This document shows positions 7,471-15,402 of a stretch of DNA of 64,000 nucleotides, one piece after another; within the stretch, counting starts at the first letter, position 1; the number at the start of each line of letters is the position of its first letter. Made by a program: the position numbers and the translations under genes. This stretch comes from Streptomyces hyderabadensis (GTDB taxonomy: Bacteria > Actinomycetota > Actinomycetes > Streptomycetales > Streptomycetaceae), in the NCBI RefSeq assembly GCF_020404845.1, contig NZ_JAIOJZ010000002.1, positions 124,001 to 188,000 on the forward strand, given 5' to 3'. The notes under the pieces were generated by a model. That model saw only the letters and a list, made by a program, of their open reading frames with translations, had not been told where the DNA came from and did no database searches.

Positions 7471-10119
7471 ATGTCCATGAGCGCCCCTGTCCACCGCACC
7501 TCCGAACGGCCCTCCGTAGCCGCCCTGACATCGGCCCGGGAGCGTCGGGAGGAAGGCCGGGCGGGGAGTTCCTCCGGGTCCCGGACCTCGGCGGAACAGG
7601 CCCTCCTCGGGCTCCAGTCCCGGGCCGGCAACCAGGCGGCCGCCGCCACGGTGCAGCGCGCCAGGGGCCGGACCCTGGAACGGACCCCGGGGACCGACCC
7701 AGCCCGCCCCGGCTCGGCGCCCGGCGCCCGGCGCGGCCCCGCCGGTCTCGCCCGGCGCGGCTCCGAGTCCGGCACCCAGGGCATGGAGGTCGACCCCGCC
7801 CTGCAAGCACAGGCCACCACCGCCAGACGAGAAGCCCTCGCGGCCGGATTCACCCCCTCCGGCCGCACCCGACGCGCCTCCGACACCGGCACCCGCCCCG
7901 GCCCCGGCGTTCTCGCCCGACGTGGCTCCGAGTCCGGCACCCACGGCATGGAGGTCGACCCCGCCCTCCAGGCACAGGCCACCACCGCCAGACGAGAAGC
8001 CCTCGCAGCCGGATTCACCCCCTCCGGCCGCACCCGACGCGCCTCCGACGCCGACACCCAGCCCGCCCCCACAGGCCTCACCCGACGCGGCTCCGAGTCC
8101 GGCACCCACGGCATGGACATCGACCCCGCCCTCCAGGCACAGGCCACCACCGCCCGACGCGAGGCCGCGGAAGCAGCCGCCAGAGCAGCACGCCTGCGTG
8201 AAGAAGCGGAGGCAGCCGCAGCCGCAGCGGAAAGGGAGAGGCAACGTCGCGCGGAGGCGGAAGCGGCCGAGGCCGAAGCCCGCGAGCGCATCGCGGCAGC
8301 CAAAGCAGCGGCAGCGGAAGAAGACCGGCGCCGCCGCGAGGCGGAAGCAGCCGCCGAGGCGGATCGACGCCGCCGCCTCGAAGAAGCGACACGACCGCCC
8401 GCCGTGGAGGAAGCACACACCGCCGTCGAGGAAGAGACGGCACACACCCCCGTCGAGGAGGCGGAAGACGCACGCGCCACCGTGGAGGAGGTCACGCTCA
8501 CGCCCGAGGAACGCGCGGCCAGAGACAGGCGCATCGCCGAACTCGAGGCCCGCTTCGCCCCCTCGGGCCGCACCCGACGCGCCTCCGACGCCGACACCCG
8601 CCCCGACCCCGGCACCGCCGACCTGACCCGACGCGGCTCCGAATCCGGCATCCGGCACGTGGAGGTCGACACCGGCTCCTGGGAACGCACCGACGAGAGA
8701 GGCGACGACGAACGCGCCGCCGCCGACGCCCGCTCGGAGGCCAGGGCCGACCGCCTGAAGGCAGTCGCCGAGAACGCGGACCACGGCAAGAGGCTCCTCG
8801 ACCCCACGGACGCCCTGGGCAAGGGCGTCCAGGCCCCCACCGCCGCGGGCCTCGGCCAGGACGCCACCGCCGCGGCGGCCGCCGCCCCGAAGACCGACAC
8901 CGCCGCCGCCGCGCAGGCTGCCGCCCAGACCCACGACGCCTCCGCCGTGGGCGTCTCCGGCGCATCGCTGAGCGGCCTCACCGAGCTCTTCTCCGGCGCG
9001 GCCAGCGTCGCGGATGCGTTCAGGAACCTGAGGACCGCCCTGAGCAAGGAGAACGGAGCCGGCTACCACAACGCTCACAAGAAGGCCAAGACCAAGGCGA
9101 CCGACGCGGGCATGAGCGTCGCCAGTACGGGCGCCAACGCCGGCACCATCGCCAAGGAAGCGGTCAAGCTGCAGGGTGTGGGAAGCACCGTGGCCGCCGC
9201 CGAGGCGAGCGGTGTGCTCAGCGGCGTCGCCGGCGTGGCCAAGAGCATCCGGGCCGCCTTCAAGTCCAAGGGTGCGATCGCGAAGATCCACGGTCTGAGG
9301 AAGCTCCAGAAGCACAACGCCGCCCAGTCCCAACGGCTGCTCCGGCTGGAGGCCGAGGCCAACACCGCCGAGCTCAACGCCAGTTTCGCCCGCGAGGCCG
9401 TGGAGCGGGCGAGGAACGACCGCGAAGGCCGTACGGAGGAGGAGTGGGCGGCGGGCCTCAGGACCGCCGGGGCCGCGTACGAGGCGACGGCGCTGATCGA
9501 GGCCCGGGCCAAGGCCGACTTCCTCAGCCTCGCGCGGGACCTGGAGGACCTGAACTTCGCCACGGACCTCGCGAAGAGCAGGCAGGTCAGCAAGGTGGTC
9601 AAGGAAATGGGGGGCGGCGTCATGGGCGAGGGCCTCAAGGGAGCGGGCGGCGTCGCGACCGTGGCCATCGCCGCCACCGTGGGCCTGGCGTCCAACCCCG
9701 CGGGCTGGATCACCGCCGCGGTGGGGGCGGGCCTGGTCCTCACCACCGCCGCCTACAAGGGAGGCAGCGCGGCCTACGGGCGGTTCCAAGAGGCCCACCA
9801 CCCCGAGCTGTACACGCCGGAGGGCGAGCCGATACCGACCGCCAAGGGCACCGGGGATTCGCTGGTGCACGCCATGAAGTTCTGGAAGAAGATCACGAGG
9901 TACAAGCGCCAGCTGGCGGCGCACAAGCTCTACAACATGGTCTCCCGCGAGGGCACCGATCCCGCCCTGCGCGCCTCCGCCCTGCAACTGCTGATCCTGA
10001 TCAAGGCCGGTCCCACGGACCACAAGCTGGATCCGGCCGAGTGGGAGGCGCGGCTCATGAACCCGGCCGAGAAGGCCGACGTGATCAAGGAGATCACCGA
10101 CCAGCTCGCCTCCAGTTGA
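7471..10119 (+). CDS. Large repeat-rich protein with an N-terminal LLGLQ..AGN..A motif; function unknown
   Basis: An 882-residue protein without a signal peptide. Residues about 41-63 (AEQALLGLQSRAGNQAAAAT, then VQR) match the short motif at the N-terminus of many actinobacterial proteins associated with extracellular contractile injection systems and DUF4157 proteins. Residues 93-147, 148-202 and from 203 are near-identical 55-residue repeats carrying RRGSESG and SGRTRRASD; a degenerate fourth copy starts at about 385. A long Ala/Glu/Arg coiled coil follows the third copy, then a helical region with a glycine/alanine-rich hydrophobic segment near residues 710-770 and a C-terminal domain. The ATG at 7471 has AGGAGAGGT directly upstream; 7477 is an alternative. 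A cargo, toxin-like or structural role is inference only. Confidence 0.8.
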   Translation: MSMSAPVHRTSERPSVAALTSARERREEGRAGSSSGSRTSAEQALLGLQSRAGNQAAAATVQRARGRTLERTPGTDPARPGSAPGARRGPAGLARRGSESGTQGMEVDPALQAQATTARREALAAGFTPSGRTRRASDTGTRPGPGVLARRGSESGTHGMEVDPALQAQATTARREALAAGFTPSGRTRRASDADTQPAPTGLTRRGSESGTHGMDIDPALQAQATTARREAAEAAARAARLREEAEAAAAAAERERQRRAEAEAAEAEARERIAAAKAAAAEEDRRRREAEAAAEADRRRRLEEATRPPAVEEAHTAVEEETAHTPVEEAEDARATVEEVTLTPEERAARDRRIAELEARFAPSGRTRRASDADTRPDPGTADLTRRGSESGIRHVEVDTGSWERTDERGDDERAAADARSEARADRLKAVAENADHGKRLLDPTDALGKGVQAPTAAGLGQDATAAAAAAPKTDTAAAAQAAAQTHDASAVGVSGASLSGLTELFSGAASVADAFRNLRTALSKENGAGYHNAHKKAKTKATDAGMSVASTGANAGTIAKEAVKLQGVGSTVAAAEASGVLSGVAGVAKSIRAAFKSKGAIAKIHGLRKLQKHNAAQSQRLLRLEAEANTAELNASFAREAVERARNDREGRTEEEWAAGLRTAGAAYEATALIEARAKADFLSLARDLEDLNFATDLAKSRQVSKVVKEMGGGVMGEGLKGAGGVATVAIAATVGLASNPAGWITAAVGAGLVLTTAAYKGGSAAYGRFQEAHHPELYTPEGEPIPTAKGTGDSLVHAMKFWKKITRYKRQLAAHKLYNMVSREGTDPALRASALQLLILIKAGPTDHKLDPAEWEARLMNPAEKADVIKEITDQLASS
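7747..8160 (+). repeat. 165-bp direct repeats inside the repeat-rich gene
   Basis: Two complete copies (7747-7911 and 7912-8076) and a third truncated copy from 8077 encode 55-residue units that share almost all residues. A diverged half copy begins at 8623, preceded by a separate SGRTRRASD segment near 8560. The high nucleotide identity suggests recent tandem duplication. Confidence 0.88.
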
Positions 10120-10180
10120 CGACGCGGCGGGGCGGGAGCAGGGGGCGCAGGCGATACCGGCCCCCTGGTCCCGCCCCGTT

Positions 10181-10216
10181 CGGCTGACCGGACCGCCGGG
10201 TCGGCCCGGTCAGCCG
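10181..10216. terminator. Terminator hairpin between convergent genes
   Basis: A perfect 11-bp stem CGGCTGACCGG/CCGGTCAGCCG with a 14-nt loop; the right arm overlaps the 3' end of the minus-strand oxidoreductase. Confidence 0.65.
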
Positions 10217-11103
10217 TCGGACGGACGCTCGCCCGGCGCCTCCCGCAGCGCCTCGGCCAGCACCTCGCGCATGCCGGCCGGCTCCCGGCCCAGCAGCGCG
10301 GCCAGCGTCGGGTCGGTCGTGGCGAACTCACCGGCGCGGGCGGCGGCGAAGATGCCCAGGAACTGGTCGGCGTAGGGCGCGGGGACGCCCTGGGCCACCA
10401 GCTGGTCGCGGAAGGCCCCCTCGGACGCGACGCTCCTCGTGAACGGCCGGCCCGTCAGCTCGGACGCCAGGGCCGCGATGTCGTCGAAGGTCAGCGCCCG
10501 CGAGGCGGTGAGGGGCGGGGTGGGGCCCTCGAACCGGCCCTCGTCGGCCAGTACGGCGGCCGTCGCCTCGGCGAGGTCGGCGTGCGTGGTCCAGGCGACC
10601 GGGCCGTCCGCGGGGAGCAGGATCTCGCCGGTCTCCAGGGCGTGGCCGAGGAAGCCCGTGGCGCTGGCGGCGTAGAAGCCGTTGCGCAGTGAGGTGAAGG
10701 GGACTGAGCAGCCGCGCAGGATCTCCTCGGTGGCGGCGTGGTCCCGGCAGGCCTGGAAGTGGGATGCCGCACCGGTGCCCATCTGGCTGGTGTAGAGGAC
10801 GCGGCGGGCGCCCGCCGTGACGGCCGCCTCGATCGCGGTGCGGTGCTGCTTGACGCACTCCTCGCCCAGTTTGTCCACGGAGACGACGAGGACCTGGGTG
10901 GCGCCCTCGAAGGCGTGGGCGAGGCTCTCGGCGTCCGTGAAGTCGCCCCTGCGCACCCGGACCCCCTGGGCGGCGAAGGTCCGGGCGTGCGGACCGCCGG
11001 GGTCGCGGACGCTGACGCCGACCTGCGCCGCGGGCACGCGGGTGAGCAGGTGCTCGACGATCCGGCGGCCCAGCTTTCCGGTTGCTCCGGTCACGATGAT
11101 CAT
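10210..11103 (-). CDS. NAD(P)-binding oxidoreductase, QorB/NmrA-like
   Basis: A 297-residue protein with an N-terminal Rossmann motif MIIVTGATGKLGRRIVEHLL and the overall pattern of NAD(P)H:quinone oxidoreductase type 2 and NmrA-like proteins (RVLYTSQMG, LRNGFYAAS, THADLAEA, TGRPFTRSV). QorB enzymes reduce quinones with NADPH and often sit beside a regulator. The ATG at 11103 follows CTGGAGCG; the longer open frame overlaps the TetR gene in antisense and is rejected. It is divergent from a TetR regulator, which probably represses it through the repeats between them. Confidence 0.86.
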   Translation of the reverse strand: MIIVTGATGKLGRRIVEHLLTRVPAAQVGVSVRDPGGPHARTFAAQGVRVRRGDFTDAESLAHAFEGATQVLVVSVDKLGEECVKQHRTAIEAAVTAGARRVLYTSQMGTGAASHFQACRDHAATEEILRGCSVPFTSLRNGFYAASATGFLGHALETGEILLPADGPVAWTTHADLAEATAAVLADEGRFEGPTPPLTASRALTFDDIAALASELTGRPFTRSVASEGAFRDQLVAQGVPAPYADQFLGIFAAARAGEFATTDPTLAALLGREPAGMREVLAEALREAPGERPSDG

Positions 11104-11157
11104 GACTCGCTCCAGTACTCGTGGTGTTTCCGACGACGGTCCCGGTGACGGACCCAG

Positions 11158-11191
11158 CGATGTTTCCAACGATGTTTCCAGTGGAACCACT
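11158..11191. promoter_or_regulatory. Candidate TetR operators in a divergent promoter
   Basis: The direct repeat CGATGTTTCCA occurs at 11158-11168 and 11170-11180, with a related GTGTTTCC at 11123-11130. The second copy runs into an inverted repeat AGTGG-AA-CCACT (11180-11191). The cluster sits between the oxidoreductase and the TetR gene, where an autoregulating repressor would bind. Confidence 0.55.
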
Positions 11192-11245
11192 TTCACAGTA
11201 ACACCGATAATTCCGATGAGTACACGGCTGCGATATCGTCGATAC

Positions 11246-11938
11246 ATGTCCTCTCGTTCCGACCAGACCCGGCAGCGGGTCATCGAGGCCGCCATCGGTC
11301 TGCTGACCCGCGGCGGGCGCGACGCCGTCACCACGCGCGCGGTCGCCGAGGCCGCGGGGCTGCAGGCACCGGCCATCTACCGGCTGTTCGGCGACAAGGA
11401 CGGGCTGCTCGACGCGGTCGCCGAGTACGGCTTCGCGCGCTTCCTCGCCACCAAGCACGTCGATCCGGACCCGCCGGACCCCATCGAGGACCTGCGCAAC
11501 GGCTGGGACCTCGCCGTCGAGTTCGGTCTGGCCAATCCCGCACTGTTCACGCTGATGTACACCGAACCCGCGCGGACGGGATCGGCCGCCTTCAAGGCCG
11601 GCCTGGAGATCCTGATGGGCCGCATGCGGCGGCTGGCCGCCGGCGGCTGGCTCCGCGTGGACGAGGAGCTGGGGGCCCAGATCATCCACGCCACGGCGCG
11701 CGGCGCGGTGCTCACCTGGCTGTCCCTGCCCGAGGACCGGCGCGACCCGGCCCTGTTCACCGCCCTGCGCGAGTCCATGGTCACCGCCGTCACCCACGAG
11801 CGCCCGGCCGTGCGGGACGCCGGTCCGGCGGGCGCCGCCCGTGCGCTGCGGGCCGCCCTCCCCGAGCAGACGGCGCTCAGCGAGGCGGAGCAGCGGCTGC
11901 TGGGCGAGTGGCTGAAGCGCCTCGCCGACGGCGGCTGA
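11246..11938 (+). CDS. TetR/AcrR family transcriptional regulator
   Basis: A 230-residue repressor with a TetR helix-turn-helix at residues about 5-55 (TRQRVIEAAIGLLTRGGRDA, TTRAVAEAAGLQAPAIYRLF, GDKDGLLDAV). The C-terminal all-helical ligand-binding domain is of the common WHG/TetR_C type (TLMYTEPARTG). The ATG at 11246 lies just upstream of the first TetR helix; the open frame runs back over the divergent gene in antisense. The divergent arrangement with the QorB-like gene suggests it senses a quinone or other electrophile, but the ligand is not shown. Confidence 0.93.
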   Translation: MSSRSDQTRQRVIEAAIGLLTRGGRDAVTTRAVAEAAGLQAPAIYRLFGDKDGLLDAVAEYGFARFLATKHVDPDPPDPIEDLRNGWDLAVEFGLANPALFTLMYTEPARTGSAAFKAGLEILMGRMRRLAAGGWLRVDEELGAQIIHATARGAVLTWLSLPEDRRDPALFTALRESMVTAVTHERPAVRDAGPAGAARALRAALPEQTALSEAEQRLLGEWLKRLADGG

Positions 11939-12406
11939 GCCTGCGCCGGGCCCTCACCCGGGCGTCCGCCCGAGCCTTTACCAGGGCTCCGCCCGCCAGG
12001 CCAACTCCCTTTTCAGCCAAGGGGGTTCGGCCGTCATCCGGGCATTTTTCGCGTCAAACCCCCGACGGCGCCGGATCATGGTCACGAGGTCGACACGACG
12101 CGTGAGCACAACGTGAGCACAAGCGGTATGGTCCCATCCGTACGTCGAACGCCGGTCGTGGATACGGGAGTTCGAGACGCCTCGGGACGCGCGCGGTCCC
12201 GTGCTGTTTCGAGTCCGCGTCATCGGCGCCCCCTGCTCCACCCTGCTTCGTACCGGCCCTCGCCTGTTCCCGGGAGATCCATGTCGTGCGCCTTCGCCGT
12301 CCTCCGCATCGCTGCCGGCTCCGCGGCACGGGGTGACCGTGAAAGACACCGGTCCGCTCCGGCCTGCTGAGAGCCCGACCGACGGCTTCCGATCCGTGAG
12401 GACCTG
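11939..12406. other. Non-coding region upstream of the conservon
   Basis: The 468 nt between the TetR gene and cvnA show no gene with a credible start and family. A direct repeat GTGAGCACAA occurs at 12102-12111 and 12113-12122. The region presumably carries the conservon promoter, but no -35/-10 pair is clear by eye. Confidence 0.55.
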
Positions 12407-13966
12407 ATGACTGAACTGATAATCGCCGCCGCCGCCGTGCTGGCGGTGGCCGGAGTCGGGGCCGCGGGGTACTTCCGGCGCAAGGGCGAGCAGGCCCGGC
12501 GCCGGGCCGAGCAGCTGCGCGAGCACGCGGACCGGCTCACCCTGCAGCTCGTCGCGGCCGAGCAGTGCGTGGGACACCTCGCCACCGCCGTGATCCCGGC
12601 GGTGGCCAAGGGCGGGCCGGGCGACGTGGGCCCCGCCGGCGTGCTGCCCGTACCCGCGCAGCTCGACGGGACCCCGCTCGCCGAACGGCTGCGCGCCGTA
12701 CCCGGCGCGGTCGCCGCGGCGGTGGAGGACGTACGGACCCGGGAGCGGGCGGCCGCCGAACGGGCCACGGCCCACGCCGCCGACCAGGTGCGCCAGGACA
12801 CCGAGCGGCAGCTCGCCCAGGTACGGCGCGAGTCCGTCGGCGTGGCCCGGGCCGCCGTGCGCGGCTTCGCCAACAACATCGTGGCCCGGTCGGCGCGGCT
12901 GGGCCGGGCCGTCAGCCAGGGCGTGCGGCGGCACATCTCGGACGAGGCGTACGCGACGCTCGTGGAGATCGACCACCTCGCGCAGCAGATGCTGCTCACG
13001 GCGTCGGGGTACTCCGTGCTCGCCGGGGACAAGCTCTCCCGGCGCTGGCCGGCCACCACCCTGACCGACATCGTGCGCGCGGCCATGGGCCGGATCGAGG
13101 GGTACGAGCGGGTCAAGCACCCCGAGATGGGGTCCGTGGTGGTCGAGGGCCGTGCCGTGGAGGCGGTCGTGCACGCGCTCGCCGTACTGCTGGACAACGC
13201 GCTGCGCTACTCGCCGCCCGCCGCCAGCGTCCACGTCTCGCTGGAGCAGGGGCACCACGCCTGCTTCCTGATCGTGGACGACGCCGGACTGCGCATGGAC
13301 GACGAGCGGCTGCTGTGGGCCAGCGACGTGATGTCCGGCGAACAGCGCGACGACATCACCCGCCTGGGCGCCCACCCCCAGACCGGACTGCGGGTGGCGT
13401 CCCTGCTGGCGGAGAACTACGGCTTCCGCGTCGAGCTGACCGCGCCCAACATCTACCAGGGGACCCGGGCCATGGTCGTCCTGCCGAAGAACCTGATCGT
13501 CGACCCGGGTTCGGCCCAGCCGGTGCCGCAGTCGGTGGCCCGGTCGCTGCCGCCGAAGCCGGCGGCGAGGGCGGCGGACCCGGCCGCGGAAGAGGCCACG
13601 GAAGAGGCCACGGCCCCGGCGGTGACCACGGCTCCCGCCGCGCCCGACCCCGAACCGGCCCCGGCGACGCCCGCGGCCGTACCCGTACCCGAGCCCGTCG
13701 GGTCCTCCCCCGCCCCCGCGACGGCCCCCGCCACCACCGCCAGCGGCCTGACCGTCCGCCGGCGCTCCCCCGCGCCCGCCCCGGCGCGCCGCCCCGCCGC
13801 CCCCGAGGACACCGGGCCCGGCCGCCCCGCCGTCGCCGCCGCCTGGGCGGCCGGCACCCGGCGCGGCCGGGAGGGGGAGCAGCCCGCGCCGGCCTCCGCC
13901 GACGCCATCCGCACCTCCGCCGCCCACCCCGCCCCCCACGACGCCGCTGACGACGAAGGACACTGA
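12407..13966 (+). CDS. cvnA: Conservon CvnA-type sensor histidine-kinase-like ATPase
   Basis: A 519-residue membrane-anchored kinase-like protein, first gene of a conservon. Residues 1-20 are a single TM segment (LIIAAAAVLAVAGVGAAGYF), followed by an Arg/Glu-rich helical linker and a conserved CvnA helical region (SDEAYATLVEIDHLAQQMLL). The GHKL ATPase domain has an N box (LLDNALRYSPP), a G1-like DDAGLRMDD and a G2-like GLRVASLLAENYGF. The last about 150 residues are Ala/Pro-rich and disordered. In studied conservons CvnA recruits the B, C and D proteins into a membrane complex resembling eukaryotic G-protein receptors. The ATG has GTGAGG upstream, and cvnB starts 2 nt after the stop. Confidence 0.9.
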   Translation: MTELIIAAAAVLAVAGVGAAGYFRRKGEQARRRAEQLREHADRLTLQLVAAEQCVGHLATAVIPAVAKGGPGDVGPAGVLPVPAQLDGTPLAERLRAVPGAVAAAVEDVRTRERAAAERATAHAADQVRQDTERQLAQVRRESVGVARAAVRGFANNIVARSARLGRAVSQGVRRHISDEAYATLVEIDHLAQQMLLTASGYSVLAGDKLSRRWPATTLTDIVRAAMGRIEGYERVKHPEMGSVVVEGRAVEAVVHALAVLLDNALRYSPPAASVHVSLEQGHHACFLIVDDAGLRMDDERLLWASDVMSGEQRDDITRLGAHPQTGLRVASLLAENYGFRVELTAPNIYQGTRAMVVLPKNLIVDPGSAQPVPQSVARSLPPKPAARAADPAAEEATEEATAPAVTTAPAAPDPEPAPATPAAVPVPEPVGSSPAPATAPATTASGLTVRRRSPAPAPARRPAAPEDTGPGRPAVAAAWAAGTRRGREGEQPAPASADAIRTSAAHPAPHDAADDEGH

Positions 13967-13968
13967 TC

Positions 13969-14391
13969 GTGCAAGACACACACACCAACAGCCTGGGCTG
14001 GCTGCTGGACCAGGAACTCGGCAGCGTCGAGGGCGTCCGGTACGCCGTGCTGATGAGCAGCGACGGACTGCTGAAGGCCCGTACCCAGACGATCGGCCAG
14101 GACGACGGGGAGAAGTTCGCCGCGCTGACGGCGGCGCTGCGCGCGGCGGGCAAGGCCTGGGACGAGTTCACCGGCGGCGCGGGGATGCGGCAGCTGCTGA
14201 TCGAGTCGGTCGGCTGCATCGGCCTGACGACGACCGCCGCGAAGAACACCATGCTCTCGGTGTGCACGACCGGCCCCGACGCCGACGTCGGGCTGATCTC
14301 CCACCACATGGTGCGGCTGGCCACCCGGGTGGGACACGAGCTGGCCACGGAGGAGCGCGTGCCGGTCGCGGACGGCGGCTCACCGGTATGA
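13969..14391 (+). CDS. cvnB: Conservon CvnB, roadblock/LC7 domain protein
   Basis: A 140-residue roadblock/LC7 protein (LGWLLDQELGSVEGVRYAVL, MSSDGLLKARTQTI, then RQLLIESVGCIGLTTTA). Family members modulate small Ras-like GTPases, and CvnB is thought to act on the GTPase-like CvnD in the membrane complex. The GTG start lies 2 nt after the cvnA stop, and the stop overlaps the cvnC start (ATGA). Confidence 0.93.
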   Translation: MQDTHTNSLGWLLDQELGSVEGVRYAVLMSSDGLLKARTQTIGQDDGEKFAALTAALRAAGKAWDEFTGGAGMRQLLIESVGCIGLTTTAAKNTMLSVCTTGPDADVGLISHHMVRLATRVGHELATEERVPVADGGSPV

Positions 14392-14741
14392 GCGGGCCGC
14401 GGCGCGATCCCGACATGGTCCGGCCCTACGTCCGCACCCAGGGCCGGATCCGCGCGCGCGAGGACGTGCGCCTGGAGAGCGTGGTCATCGCCGCGACCGG
14501 TCCCACGGACACCCTCGGCCCGGACGCCCGCCGGGTGATGCGGCTGTTCGCGGGTGCGGACGGCGGTCTGGCCGTCGCCGACATCGCCGCCGCGCTGGAG
14601 CTGCCGCCCTCCACGGTGCGGATCCTCGTCTCCTCGCTGATGGACTCCGGCCACCTCTCCAGCCCGGTCGCCGCGATCGACGACCAGCCCGACTTCGACC
14701 TGCTGCAGGAGGTACTCCGTGGACTTCGCTCCCTTGTCTGA
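14388..14741 (+). CDS. cvnC: Conservon CvnC, DUF742 protein
   Basis: A 117-residue DUF742 protein with the characteristic opening (DMVRPYVRTQGR) and a winged-helix-like core (VMRLFAGADGGLAVADIAAA, LELPPSTVRILVSSLMDSG) ending in LLQEVLRGLRSLV. DUF742 proteins are found only with conservons in actinobacteria; their biochemical role is unsettled. The ATG at 14388 overlaps the cvnB stop, and the 3' end overlaps cvnD by 23 nt. Confidence 0.92.
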   Translation: MSGPRRDPDMVRPYVRTQGRIRAREDVRLESVVIAATGPTDTLGPDARRVMRLFAGADGGLAVADIAAALELPPSTVRILVSSLMDSGHLSSPVAAIDDQPDFDLLQEVLRGLRSLV

Positions 14742-15402
14742 CCGGGCCGACCGGACCGACCGGACCGACGAGTCCACCGGGGCCGAAGGCGCCGACCGGG
14801 CCGACCGGTCCGTCACCTACGTCCCCGCCACGGTGACCCGGTCGGCCAAGATCGTGGTCGCGGGCGGCTTCGGCGTCGGCAAGACGACCCTGATCGGCAG
14901 CGTCTCGGAGGTGCGGCCGCTGCGGATGGAGGAGCCGATCACGCAGGCCAGCGCCGGTGTGGACGACCTGCGCGGCACCCCGCACAAGACGACGACCACC
15001 GTGGCGATGGACTTCGGCCGCATCCACATGGCCGGCGGCCGGATCGCGCTGTACCTGTTCGGGCTGCCGGGGCAGTCCCGCTTCCAGCCGCTGTGGGAGG
15101 ACCTGGCCGAGGGCGCCCTCGGCTGCCTGGTCCTGGCCGACACCCGCGACCTGGACGCCTCCCACGACGCCCTCGGGCTGCTGGACAGTGCGGGCATCCC
15201 GTACGCCGTCGCCATCAACACCTTCCCAGGGTCCCCGAGTTACCCCGAGGCCGAGCTGCGCGAGGCGCTGGCCCTGGACCCGGCCACCCCGCTGACGTAC
15301 TGCGACGCCCGCGACCGCACCTCCTCCCTGCACGCCCTGATCACGCTCACGGAGTACCTCTCCGAGCACCGTTCAGCCGCCCTCCTGGAGTCCCGCCGAT
15401 GA
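14719..15402 (+). CDS. cvnD: Conservon CvnD, Ras-like ATP/GTP-binding protein
   Basis: A 227-residue P-loop protein of the MglA/Ras-like conservon type. Residues 1-32 form a linker with Asp/Arg/Thr repeats (DRADRTDRTD). The G1 loop is GGFGVGKTT near residue 52, a conserved Thr-rich switch follows (HKTTTTVAMDFGRI), the G3 region reads FGLPGQSRFQPLW, and the base-recognition loop is INTFPG rather than NKxD. The GTG start overlaps the end of cvnC, and the stop overlaps the first P450 start (ATGA), so expression is translationally coupled. Confidence 0.92.
   Translation: MDFAPLSDRADRTDRTDESTGAEGADRADRSVTYVPATVTRSAKIVVAGGFGVGKTTLIGSVSEVRPLRMEEPITQASAGVDDLRGTPHKTTTTVAMDFGRIHMAGGRIALYLFGLPGQSRFQPLWEDLAEGALGCLVLADTRDLDASHDALGLLDSAGIPYAVAINTFPGSPSYPEAELREALALDPATPLTYCDARDRTSSLHALITLTEYLSEHRSAALLESRR

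Noticed and set aside
7747..8160. CRISPR array
   Set aside because: The repeats are 165 bp, in frame and coding, without spacers.
7246..10023. A 925-codon open frame on the minus strand
   Set aside because: It is antisense to the repeat-rich gene; the Gly/Arg-rich translation is the usual shadow of a high-GC third codon position.
12113..12370. Small gene upstream of cvnA
   Set aside because: The translation is Arg/Ser/Pro-rich with no ribosome binding site; more likely leader or promoter DNA.
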